Origin: Candidatus Parvarchaeota archaeon
Lineage (GTDB): Archaea > Nanobdellota > Nanobdellia > Parvarchaeales > Parvarchaeaceae
Assembly: GCA_023378865.1 (NCBI GenBank)
Contig: JAMCSP010000034.1
Span: forward strand, 1-32,940
Reading direction: 5' to 3'
Length of the DNA: 32,940 nucleotides
The notes under the pieces are model-generated. The model saw only the letters and a list, made by a program, of their open reading frames with translations, was not told where the DNA came from and ran no database searches. This document shows positions 1 to 9,275 of the stretch, piece after piece (positions within the stretch are counted from its first letter, which is position 1; each line of letters begins with the position of its first letter). The position numbers were made by a program, and so were the translations under genes.

Positions 1-243
1 CGGTAAAAACCAGCTTATAACCCATAATATAAAAAGCACACCTAGCAATGCATCAAAAGCATTCCAAAATATATTATGTGAATAGTTAAATGGAAAAGAA
101 ATTACAGCTAATATCGCTGCAAAAACCGCTGCAGCTATAACAATAAGTATTAAAACATGGAAAACTAAATGGAATAACTGATTAAAAGGATCAAAATCAT
201 ACGAATTGGAGGAGTTATACCTTCTTTGTGTCCTATTTGTCAT
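1..243 (-). CDS. Partial small membrane protein (C-terminus off the left edge)
   Basis: Reverse complement from ATG at 243 reads MTNRTQRRYNSSNSYDFDPFNQLFHLVFHVLILIVIAAAVFAAILAVISFPFNYSHNIFWNAFDALLGVLFILWVISWFLP..., open to the window edge with two hydrophobic segments; not in the ORF track. Confidence 0.7.
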   Translation of the reverse strand, partial: MTNRTQRRYNSSNSYDFDPFNQLFHLVFHVLILIVIAAAVFAAILAVISFPFNYSHNIFWNAFDALLGVLFILWVISWFLP

Positions 244-659
244 ATTATGAAAACAAATTATAAATTTAAATAATCCACTACAATGAATATATTGATATTA
301 AAATAAAGTTATTATAAATAGATATTTTAATATTATAACATTTAATATGCTATAAATAAAGGTAGTATTTTTACCAGTTTATTTTTATACATATCGATAT
401 AATAGTATTATTTATAATAATTATATAAATGATTTTATATTAATATTAATAATATCTTAATATATGTTATATAGAGAATAAAAGAACCATAAATTTACAA
501 ATAACTTACGGTATTTCCTCTTACATAAGCAGAAATTTTAGCTGTCAATTCATTTCTTGTTTTATAGATAGTGTTTCTTATTTATAAGATACAACAGAAA
601 GTGGAAGGACGACTAGCTTATATACGAAGTCTATGCAGGTTATTATCTGTCTTTATACT

Positions 660-1388
660 CTAAATTTTTTCTTCCAAAGGTTTTGCATATACCTTTACAG
701 GAATATCCTTATCCAGGTATAATGTGAAATCATTTTCTGATAAAAGGTTTCCCTTCTTTTTAGCAGGTTCTTTAGGTAAGGGTTTTAGATATTTTAAAGA
801 GTAATTCCCATTAGTGTCTAACTTTACCAACACATTTTTATCATACAATAAAATAAATTTAGTTAGATCTTTTGATGCAATATATTTTAAGTCTATCTCA
901 ATGCTGTGTATATTTCTATCTTTATCCATAGAATAAAATTCATAGTGATTTAAATCTAAAGGTATAATTCTATCTTTATATTTTTTAGCAAAATAATCAG
1001 GAAATTTACCGTATATTTCCTCCTTTCCATAGTGAAGGTGAGACAAAAGCACGTTGCTGTATTCTTCTTGATAAGATTTATTTATAAAACGATTTTCCAA
1101 GCCCCTATTAAACCCTTTTCTAGCCATACCTACCGTTTCGTCTACTAAATCACTCTCTTCCATTTTTGGTTTCCAGTAAGCAAACGATGAATTTAAACGG
1201 AATGCCGATGTAGAGCGGTTATCTCCCCTTATACCTATTAACATGACCTCTAAACTCCTTTTGTGGCCTTTCCTAGTTACCATAAATTGCCCCGGAAACT
1301 CTCCCGGCTCGATAAAATCAAGTTCATCCGGATTATCTACAGGCAGGCTCCCCATATCAAATTTTAGGGCTTTTATCCTTTTTTCCAT
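660..1388 (-). CDS. Hypothetical protein, 242 aa
   Basis: Long ORF with ATG start; no family recognised. Confidence 0.7.
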   Translation of the reverse strand: MEKRIKALKFDMGSLPVDNPDELDFIEPGEFPGQFMVTRKGHKRSLEVMLIGIRGDNRSTSAFRLNSSFAYWKPKMEESDLVDETVGMARKGFNRGLENRFINKSYQEEYSNVLLSHLHYGKEEIYGKFPDYFAKKYKDRIIPLDLNHYEFYSMDKDRNIHSIEIDLKYIASKDLTKFILLYDKNVLVKLDTNGNYSLKYLKPLPKEPAKKKGNLLSENDFTLYLDKDIPVKVYAKPLEEKI

Positions 1389-1472
1389 TTTATTATATGA
1401 TTATACAACTATTAATAATTATTAAGGTATTATAGCTGAACTTGCGGAATTACCTTTACACCTGTAAAAACA

Positions 1473-2249
1473 CTATATTAAAAGATATATGGAAATTGCT
1501 AGTATCCCTGTAAAAATTATTACCAACGATTGGAATAAACGCAGATTCTTGGATTTAATTACTCCAGAAACTCTTGCACCTATAAATGCACCGATGGCCG
1601 CGCCAATGATTAAAAAAGGAATATAAAACAAAGTATTTTCTGAAAAACTAATGGTGCCTAAATGAAGTAAACCACCAAAAACCGATGTTATTATCATAGC
1701 TAGTATTATAGTAGAAAAGATGATTTTTGGATTCATTTTACGTACTGCAGTCATGTATGTACCGGTTATTCCTCCGATACCCATGCCAGTGAATCCTGAT
1801 ATTATGCCTGCTAGTAATCCAATAAAACTTACATCTTTGCCGAGATTTTTACCCGGCTTTGGATAGTTTTTTATATTTCTTTGCCTTATAACAGATATAA
1901 GTGAAAATGTTCCTATCGATAAAGGAATAAAACCAAAAACGCCTTTGAAAATAGCGGTCGGAACCACAAAGCTTAGCAAAGAGCCCAATAAAACGCCCAT
2001 TAGTCCGGTTATTAAAAGAATCTTAAAAAGATACCCGTTTACAAAACCATGCTTAATATTTGAATAAGAGCCTATAATAGAACTGGTTGCTATAGTTATA
2101 AGGCTTAAACCGCCTGCGGAAACAGAACTTAAACCCATATAATAAAGAAAGAAAAGCACAAGCAATGCCCCTCCGCCTATACCGGACATGTTGCCTATGA
2201 ACGCTATAAACATTGCAAATAACGGCAGTATTATTAATATTGCAAGCAT
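1473..2249 (-). CDS. TauE/SafE-family anion permease (COG0730-like)
   Basis: Multi-TM protein with two Gly-rich half-repeat motifs (GNMSGIGGGALLV and SGFTGMGIGGITGTY). Confidence 0.8.
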   Translation of the reverse strand: MLAILIILPLFAMFIAFIGNMSGIGGGALLVLFFLYYMGLSSVSAGGLSLITIATSSIIGSYSNIKHGFVNGYLFKILLITGLMGVLLGSLLSFVVPTAIFKGVFGFIPLSIGTFSLISVIRQRNIKNYPKPGKNLGKDVSFIGLLAGIISGFTGMGIGGITGTYMTAVRKMNPKIIFSTIILAMIITSVFGGLLHLGTISFSENTLFYIPFLIIGAAIGAFIGARVSGVIKSKNLRLFQSLVIIFTGILAISIYLLI

Positions 2250-2314
2250 ACTTAGATAATTACCTATAGGTATTTATAACTCATGATAATTGAAGCTGCA
2301 AAAAGTTGAAGTTT

Positions 2315-2734
2315 TCAGTTTATAGCCGCTATTTTTATATCGAACTTTAGTGTTTTCCCCGCTAAAGGAAAATTAAAATCTAATGTTACATCATTTTCAT
2401 TTACTGCAACTACGGTTGCTTGCATTCCATTATTAGAACTAACCATCATTCCCTCTTTTACTTCTTCTCCCTGAAATTGAGTCTTTGGTATCTTTATTAT
2501 CATTTCTTCATGCCTTTCTCCGTAAGCTTCTTCTGGTTTAATCGTTATGCTCTTATTTTCTCCAACTTTCATTCCGACTACAGCATCATCAAACCCTTTT
2601 ATTACCTGTCCGGCACCGACTTCAAAGGACAGTGCATCCTTGCCCTCATTAGAATCAAAAACTGAGCCATCTTCTAGATAACCTGTATATATTACTTTTA
2701 TTTTATCCCCCTTTTTAACTTCTTCATCTGCCAT
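2315..2734 (-). CDS. FKBP-type peptidyl-prolyl isomerase, SlyD-like, cytosolic
   Basis: VIYTGYLEDGSVFDSN, GAGQVIKGFDDAVVGMKVGE, PEEAYGERHEEMI, DFNFPLAGKTLKFDIKI. Confidence 0.93.
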   Translation of the reverse strand: MADEEVKKGDKIKVIYTGYLEDGSVFDSNEGKDALSFEVGAGQVIKGFDDAVVGMKVGENKSITIKPEEAYGERHEEMIIKIPKTQFQGEEVKEGMMVSSNNGMQATVVAVNENDVTLDFNFPLAGKTLKFDIKIAAIN

Positions 2735-2868
2735 TTAATTCACCTCAAAAATTTAATTTATCAGGTATAGAAACTATACAAGATTCAATTAAAATGCACT
2801 GAAAGTATATTAAGTTTACTACAAAAAGAAGACAGAATTAAAATACTTTTATTAAACTGTCAGCATTA

Positions 2869-4308
2869 TCAGCTGCTTGTTCCTGCTATAGTACCTGTAG
2901 CACTAAATGCATTTGTACCGAAAGAAGAGGTGAGATTGTAGAATATCTTGCCCTCTGCAACGAAAGGTGCTCCGGCAGTGGAACATTTTGCTTCGGGGAA
3001 ATTAACACTAAATGTACTGCCAGGCGTTACAACTGTAGGGCTTATTATTCCATTCATCGGGAAATTGTCATTAGAATCGAAACCGGCAGGAGAAGAAATT
3101 GTAAAGTTATCAAATGTTGCATTATTTGCTCCGAAAGGCAATCCTCCAACAATTCCTGCAAGGTATGTGCCGGTACTATTACAAACGGCAGATCCTATTG
3201 CAAATGGGGAAAAACCACTGCTTGATGCTGTAATAGTTGGTGTACTTAAGGATTCAATCATTCCCAGTAACATACTTTCATTTAGAGTATAAGACCCAGC
3301 TGGGAGAGAGGATAAACCCGAAATTGAAGCAGGGGCCGGATTAAATGCCGACTTAAGAGAAGCAGAAAGGATTATATTGGAGAAATTTGGTGCACCGCCT
3401 GCATTTTCAGATGAATTCAAAAGACTTATTATCTTTGAAGAATCCCTTGTTAAATTAAGTATAAAGTTGCCATATAAAGGCACGCCATAGGTATTGGAAA
3501 AGCAGAAACTAAAGCCCATTGAAGCATTGTATTTGCTTTCAAATGCAGGGGTAGTGTTTATATCCAACAAAGAACATGTATTTCCATTGTAACTTTCACC
3601 TTTTAGATATTTTACCTGTATGTAATTATTGAATTGACTTAGATTTGAAATATTTGCCGAGTTATTACTTAGAATACTTGAGATTGAACTAGTCAAGTTA
3701 CTTGTTTTTAATGAAACGCAAAGCAGTGAATTCTCATTTATATTTGAATCATTTACTGAAGACCCAACAGCTGACAAGCTGATGTTTTGTGCAGATGCTA
3801 TCATTGAAAAAGGAATACATAAAGTACCATAGGAAATGTTCGAGAGTAAAGTAAGATTTACATCATCTAGGAACTTTGGAAATGAAGATACATTTATGCT
3901 GCTGCTTAAGCTAGCTATATCTTTTACAAGTGCTCCTAAATCTATGTCTGCTGTTTCTTTTGTGTAAGGGCTATAGTGAGCTATATAACCGTTAATTGGC
4001 AAATTAAAGGAAAACACTGAAGATCCAGCAGTAGCGCTTAAACTTAAAAGCAAACTGTACGAGAGATTAAATGGCCCGCTGGAATTCTGAAGCTTTGAAA
4101 CTGTAGAACTTAGCTGCTGAACATTAGCAACGCTGTAATAAGGCGTAGAGGAGCTTGACAACTTCAGAAAAGGCACATAACCTTCATAAGATGCAAATAT
4201 GAATATCAAGAAAACTGCTAAAACTATTGCAGCAGCTATTGCAGCAAATTTATGCTTTTTTGAGCCATTGTTTGGAATTCTGTCTATCTGTATACTAGTA
4301 GCATCCAT
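2869..4308 (-). CDS. N-terminally anchored, sequon-rich surface protein, 479 aa
   Basis: One N-terminal TM helix (FAAIAAAIVLAVFLIFIFASY), Ser/Asn-rich ectodomain with many N-x-S/T motifs and several Cys; paralogous core to 4633..5940. Confidence 0.8.
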   Translation of the reverse strand: MDATSIQIDRIPNNGSKKHKFAAIAAAIVLAVFLIFIFASYEGYVPFLKLSSSSTPYYSVANVQQLSSTVSKLQNSSGPFNLSYSLLLSLSATAGSSVFSFNLPINGYIAHYSPYTKETADIDLGALVKDIASLSSSINVSSFPKFLDDVNLTLLSNISYGTLCIPFSMIASAQNISLSAVGSSVNDSNINENSLLCVSLKTSNLTSSISSILSNNSANISNLSQFNNYIQVKYLKGESYNGNTCSLLDINTTPAFESKYNASMGFSFCFSNTYGVPLYGNFILNLTRDSSKIISLLNSSENAGGAPNFSNIILSASLKSAFNPAPASISGLSSLPAGSYTLNESMLLGMIESLSTPTITASSSGFSPFAIGSAVCNSTGTYLAGIVGGLPFGANNATFDNFTISSPAGFDSNDNFPMNGIISPTVVTPGSTFSVNFPEAKCSTAGAPFVAEGKIFYNLTSSFGTNAFSATGTIAGTSS

Positions 4309-4347
4309 ATAAAGGTATAAAAAACCCAGATATAAAAATATATGCTT

Positions 4348-4566
4348 TTATTGAGTTAACGACTTCTTCTGCTTGTGAAAACCTAGAAGAGTTATTATAA
4401 CTCCTGCTACAAATATGCCTAAACTTGCAAAGAGGATAAAGCTTCCAATCGATTCGGCGGCTTTTCCGTAGTACTTTATTATAAAAACATCAATAAATGG
4501 AAGGATTAAACCTGCGGCAAACAACACTAAACCTGCTAAAATGATTAAATTCGGCCTGACTTCCAC
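4348..4566 (-). CDS. Small two-TM membrane protein, 72 aa
   Basis: Two hydrophobic segments and a charged C-terminus (GFHKQKKSLTQ); sits between two same-strand surface-protein genes. Confidence 0.65.
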   Translation of the reverse strand: MEVRPNLIILAGLVLFAAGLILPFIDVFIIKYYGKAAESIGSFILFASLGIFVAGVIITLLGFHKQKKSLTQ

Positions 4567-4632
4567 GTATTTTTAGTGTATCTTTTTATATTTTAAGTTA
4601 TTTAACAACTTCATAAACTTTTATATTGGTAT

Positions 4633-5940
4633 TTATGAAAGAGTAACGAAAGCATTACCACACGCGCCTCCGCCTTTACCTGCACCCAGCCTTATGGTAT
4701 AGTCTTGTGCCGGCAAGTAAACAACATTATTAGCGTTACCATAATAGCAGTTTCCCCATTCTGTAGTACTATTACTAAAATAGGTTTGACCATTCTGACC
4801 AACAATAGAGATACTTGCATAACCTGCAGTTCCACCGGCATATGTTAGGCTAAGATTTCCACCACTCCAAGAACATTCTCCGTAAACATGTGATGGATAA
4901 TTGGATAAAGACAGTGTAAAATTGCTACATGATGATCCGTTAATGCTGCTCTGAGCAGGATTATTACCTGTAGTAATCAAGGACTGATTGTTTTTAGCGA
5001 CAGGAACAGTTAATTGATTATAGCTAGTTGGAGCGGGGTTTATGTGAGATACTATAACCGAGTAAATATTCCCAGACACATTAAGTCCATCTTCAGTTAA
5101 ACTTATAGATGTATTAACATGACCATCTAGCGGGAGTCCAAAAACATCGGAATAGCACAATACTAAAGAACTGTTTTCTTTCCCAGTCACGTTACTAATA
5201 TCAAAAGAAGCGTTTAAAGAGCTTAGGACTTTAGAGCAATTATTGCCATTGTATGTATATTGACCCAAGTACTTTACCCTGATCTTACCATTAGAAATAG
5301 TGCCTGGAACAGGGGCGGGGTTATTGATTAAGTTACTTGTTTGATTTACTGATCCTGTAATAATCGAATTAATATAGTTATATACTATGTACTGTGAAGG
5401 TGTAAAATTTACGAGATAAGATGAGCAGTAAATGCCGTAAAAATAACCGCAGTATGTAAGATTGGTTCTATTTTGTAAAATATATTGTACAGATCCAAGA
5501 GGTGTAGTATTAAAAAATATCTCAAAACTATTTCCATATTTAGCTATTGATGAATTTATGAATTGCCTGGATTCAGAAGAACCAAACAATGATGAATTAG
5601 TCGATTCATTCAAGTAAGAACCCGTGTAACTTATGTTAAATGCATTTGATGAGTTTACTAAATCAGTGACAACGTTATTTAACTGTACAAATGAATTAAC
5701 ACTGGAAAATGTTGTTTTTGAAGTAACCGAATATGAAATAAGATGTGATAAAGTTCCTGTAAAATACAATGCTAACAATACCACTGCTATTACTATTATT
5801 ATTGCAACTGCTAATATTGATTTAAGGATACCGTTTCCTTTTTGTGGTTTCTCAGGAACTTTGGATAGTTCAATAGAATTGTCTACTGTTGTAGAAGGAT
5901 TTTCCTGGTTATTTGGGATCTGTGGTTCGCTTATAATCAT
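4633..5940 (-). CDS. N-terminally anchored, sequon-rich surface protein with C-terminal Cys/Gly-rich domain, 435 aa
   Basis: N-terminal TM (ILAVAIIIVIAVVLLALYF), about 20 sequons counted by eye, core shared with 2869..4308, C-terminus shared with the protein at 30433. Confidence 0.8.
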   Translation of the reverse strand: MIISEPQIPNNQENPSTTVDNSIELSKVPEKPQKGNGILKSILAVAIIIVIAVVLLALYFTGTLSHLISYSVTSKTTFSSVNSFVQLNNVVTDLVNSSNAFNISYTGSYLNESTNSSLFGSSESRQFINSSIAKYGNSFEIFFNTTPLGSVQYILQNRTNLTYCGYFYGIYCSSYLVNFTPSQYIVYNYINSIITGSVNQTSNLINNPAPVPGTISNGKIRVKYLGQYTYNGNNCSKVLSSLNASFDISNVTGKENSSLVLCYSDVFGLPLDGHVNTSISLTEDGLNVSGNIYSVIVSHINPAPTSYNQLTVPVAKNNQSLITTGNNPAQSSINGSSCSNFTLSLSNYPSHVYGECSWSGGNLSLTYAGGTAGYASISIVGQNGQTYFSNSTTEWGNCYYGNANNVVYLPAQDYTIRLGAGKGGGACGNAFVTLS

Positions 5941-6072
5941 AAATTAATTAACTACTTTTTATAGTATAAAAGCCTTCATATACTGATTAATCCTAGTTTG
6001 CTTAAAATCAATCTCTTATCCTATTTTAGTGCTAAGTTAGTATATCTACAACAATTTTAATATTCCCTTCTA

Positions 6073-6603
6073 CTATTTTTTTATACTAACAACTTTTATC
6101 TCAAAAATAAGCGTTTTCCCTGCAAGAGGTGAATTAAAATCAACTGTAACATTTGTAGAGTTTAATACTGTAATCACTCCAGTAGCACCATTTGCATCAG
6201 ATACCTGTTCTCCCACATATAATGAACTGTTGCCAAAATCCGATTTTGGGACAGTTATTATGAGCGAATCATTAACATTTCCATATGCTTCTGCCGGTGA
6301 CAGAGTAACGTTTTTTACCTGTCCTTCTTTCATGCCTATAACAGCATTGCTAAAGCCTTTAATTACCTGCGAAGAGCCTGCTATAAAACTAAAAGGAGTA
6401 GAATTAAAATTGCTCTGGATAAGTGTTCCATTTGAAAGCCAAAGCGAATAAAATACTGTTACATTATCTCCGCTTTTAACTGAAACTGCAGTGCTGCTGT
6501 GACTTAAAAGATAAAATGAAACTATTAAAATGGCAATAACTGCAACTATTACAAGCAGATACGCTTTGTTAAAATGCAATTTAACTGTAGATTCAGATGA
6601 CAT
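6073..6603 (-). CDS. Membrane-anchored extracytoplasmic FKBP-type peptidyl-prolyl isomerase
   Basis: N-terminal TM (AYLLVIVAVIAILIVSFYLL) followed by SlyD-like FKBP: GDNVTVFYSLWLSNGTLIQSN, GSSQVIKGFSNAVIGMKEGQ, PAEAYGNVND, DFNSPLAGKTLIFEIKVV. Confidence 0.9.
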   Translation of the reverse strand: MSSESTVKLHFNKAYLLVIVAVIAILIVSFYLLSHSSTAVSVKSGDNVTVFYSLWLSNGTLIQSNFNSTPFSFIAGSSQVIKGFSNAVIGMKEGQVKNVTLSPAEAYGNVNDSLIITVPKSDFGNSSLYVGEQVSDANGATGVITVLNSTNVTVDFNSPLAGKTLIFEIKVVSIKK

Positions 6604-6733
6604 ATTTTATACAATTACAATTTAATGAATTACCCATGTTTTATTTACTTTTTCCATATTTTTATACTCTGTGGTTCTTATTATCAATAATTATTAAAGA
6701 ATGGTTTTCACAGGCATTAATCTAAAAATTAGG

Positions 6734-6743
6734 GTATAAATAG
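6734..6743 (+). promoter_or_regulatory. TATA box for leaderless GT2 gene
   Basis: gtataaatag about 26 nt upstream of ATG 6764. Confidence 0.6.
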
Positions 6744-6763
6744 CTAAAAAGCGGATTAATAAT

Positions 6764-8005
6764 ATGGTTGTGTATTCGCATTTCCTGTATTTAGCTTATA
6801 TCTATATATCTATAATAATCTCTGTTTCTTCTTCATTGTATATACTCTTAATATTTTATTTTTATAAGAAGAAGGAAAAGACTGAAAGCAATAATAATAC
6901 AAAGGATTCGCTCACAATAATAATACCTGTATATAATGAGGATAAAGAGCTGTTTGAAAAATGTATTGAAGCGGTAAAAAAACAGAAAACTAAGTTTATA
7001 GTCATAGGAAATGGCTGTTATTCACCATATAAGGAGATAACTGAAAGAAATGAAGGAAAGTTCGTTTACCTGCAAAAGAATGTAGGCAAAAAAGGAGCGC
7101 TCGCTGCAGGTATAAAACTAATAAAAAGCGAGTATGTAATGTTTTTAGACAGCGATACAATACTGCCAAATAAGGCCGTTGAAAAGATACTCGGTAAATT
7201 CGATGATAAGACTGCAGGTGTAGGCGCGGAAGTAAGGATTATAAAAGAAAAGGATAAATTTGTTTATTACCCATCGGAAATGCTCCAAAGGCTGCGGCAA
7301 TTATCCTTCAAGGCAATGTCTTATTTCAACAGAGTCATGGTAATAAACGGCCAATGTGCTGTTTATAGAACAGATATAATAAGGGATTTTGTATCGTCAG
7401 ATGACTTTCTGAATTCCAAGTTCTTTGGGAAGAAAATGATAATAGGGGATGATATAACTATTACAAAGTATGTTAACGGCTTGGGATACAAAACAAAGAT
7501 GGCTCAGGATGTTGTTGTTTTGACCAAAGGCCAGAGCTCCTTTAAAAACCTGGTAAAACAGTCGATAAGGTGGTCAAGATCAGGTTACATAAACTTTATA
7601 AACAGTTTTAAGGACAGAAGCATATTCAGAAATGGCCCATTATACACCTTTTCCATGTTTTACATCTACACGCTGCCTTTCCTTGTCTTGGCAGAACTTA
7701 TACTAAGGGGAGGGTTGCTTGCAAGGATAATATTCAGAAGGGGGATCATGGAAGGCGGAATAATACTAATACGCTCTCTTTTCGTAGTCCCAAGGGTTTT
7801 ACAGTCCTTCTCTGCAGTATACACCGGCTTAAAGATAATATCAATCCTGTCTGCAGCTATAATGATATACCTCATAGTAAAGAACATGAAGAAGGATAAA
7901 ATACGTATTTTATCATACGGATCCATAATGCTTCTCGTAATGTTCCTTACAGCAATCTATGCTATGCTCAGCCTGAATAAGCATGATAGATGGCTTACCC
8001 GTTGA
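6764..8005 (+). CDS. Processive family-2 glycosyltransferase (membrane)
   Basis: N-terminal TM, IIIPVYNEDKELFEKCIEA, FLDSDT, GDDITITKYV, KQSIRWSRSGY (QxxRW), C-terminal TM helices. Confidence 0.85.
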   Translation: MVVYSHFLYLAYIYISIIISVSSSLYILLIFYFYKKKEKTESNNNTKDSLTIIIPVYNEDKELFEKCIEAVKKQKTKFIVIGNGCYSPYKEITERNEGKFVYLQKNVGKKGALAAGIKLIKSEYVMFLDSDTILPNKAVEKILGKFDDKTAGVGAEVRIIKEKDKFVYYPSEMLQRLRQLSFKAMSYFNRVMVINGQCAVYRTDIIRDFVSSDDFLNSKFFGKKMIIGDDITITKYVNGLGYKTKMAQDVVVLTKGQSSFKNLVKQSIRWSRSGYINFINSFKDRSIFRNGPLYTFSMFYIYTLPFLVLAELILRGGLLARIIFRRGIMEGGIILIRSLFVVPRVLQSFSAVYTGLKIISILSAAIMIYLIVKNMKKDKIRILSYGSIMLLVMFLTAIYAMLSLNKHDRWLTR

Positions 8006-8068
8006 TGAACACCCATATGATGCTTTAAGATAGTAAATTTTAAGAGTAATATCTAATCAAATATAAAC

Positions 8069-8575
8069 ATGGAAGGGCTTTATATGAATTTTAGAGCATG
8101 GCCACCTAAAACATTAGAAGACATAATTCTAAAAAATTCAGAAGAAGAGATAGATAAAGACATAATACCTTTGGTAAAGGCCATAAACTTATTGGGGGTT
8201 CCCACCTATTCTTCATGTGCTGGTCACGTTAATGGTACTGGTTTACCTTATCCCTGGATTGGCATTCTAAAAAAGCAATACGACCTATTTGATTATTCAC
8301 ATTCAATAGAAAATCTTGACACTAAACAGAAGGAATACCTCCAAGCATATCTAAATAAGTCATTGGAAAGATTTTACATTGTTTTAGATAAATTCAATGA
8401 AAAGAGTAAAGAAAACATGTGGATATTGGATGATATGACTTATTCGCATTTAAGACCACAGAAACCTTGTAAAGATGAAATTGAACTTGATACTGAAAGA
8501 AAAAAATCTGTAATATTAGCCAGCCTATTATTTAATGAATTCAGGGAAAAATATTGCTTTTATGCAGGGCATTAA
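8069..8575 (+). CDS. Hypothetical protein with PTYSSCAGHVNG motif
   Basis: ORF with ATG start; INLLGVPTYSSCAGH...PYPWIGI motif; possible alternative ATG at 8084. Confidence 0.7.
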   Translation: MEGLYMNFRAWPPKTLEDIILKNSEEEIDKDIIPLVKAINLLGVPTYSSCAGHVNGTGLPYPWIGILKKQYDLFDYSHSIENLDTKQKEYLQAYLNKSLERFYIVLDKFNEKSKENMWILDDMTYSHLRPQKPCKDEIELDTERKKSVILASLLFNEFREKYCFYAGH

Positions 8576-8634
8576 AAGTATTTGTATTAAAAACGGCCAT
8601 TTAAGTATATCAAAATGAGGTTTATTGAATTCAG

Positions 8635-9273
8635 ATGGGCATAATAATAATCATAAGACACGGCTTCAGCGAATCAAATAAAAAAGGTTATCTAACACAT
8701 GACATAGATGGATACCCTTTAACAGTAGAAGGAGAAACATACCTTGTAAAATCAGCAGAAGAACTTAAAAAACTAGACAATATCAAAGAAATAATCTCTA
8801 GTCCAATACTAAGGGCCTCACAAACTGCAGAGATAATATCAAAAATCACTGGCTTGAAAGTGAAAAAGGACACAAGGTTAGCTGAGAGATACATGGGCAA
8901 TTATAACAACAAGAAAATACCTAGTGACAACAAAGGCGATCAAACTGATTATAATTGGCACGTAAAAGAGATTTTAAACGGCTATCCAAATGGCTTAGAA
9001 AGGTGGGAAGAAATTGAAAAGAGAGTTAGTGATTTACTGAATGAGATACCTGAAGATGAAAATATAATACTAGTTTCCCACGGGGATATAATAAAAGCGG
9101 TAATAGCTCATTTCCTTGACCTTGACGAATTTGGAGTATGGGGAATAAGGGCCAACCATGGGCATTTTACGGTTATAGACAGAAAGAATAAGAGGATACT
9201 TGCAATAGGAGCCCCTATAATATCAGATGCCATATTAAATAAAATAAAAAAAGCGATGGCTGACACCAAATAA
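8635..9273 (+). CDS. Histidine phosphatase family protein (phosphoglycerate mutase-like)
   Basis: IIIRHGFSESNKKG, SSPILRASQTAEII, LVSHGDIIKAVIAHFL. Confidence 0.9.
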   Translation: MGIIIIIRHGFSESNKKGYLTHDIDGYPLTVEGETYLVKSAEELKKLDNIKEIISSPILRASQTAEIISKITGLKVKKDTRLAERYMGNYNNKKIPSDNKGDQTDYNWHVKEILNGYPNGLERWEEIEKRVSDLLNEIPEDENIILVSHGDIIKAVIAHFLDLDEFGVWGIRANHGHFTVIDRKNKRILAIGAPIISDAILNKIKKAMADTK

Positions 9274-9275
9274 AA

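Noticed and set aside
2948-3292. 114-aa plus-strand ORF opposite the 479-aa surface protein
   Set aside because: Antisense of low-complexity Ser/Asn-rich coding sequence; no promoter or motif
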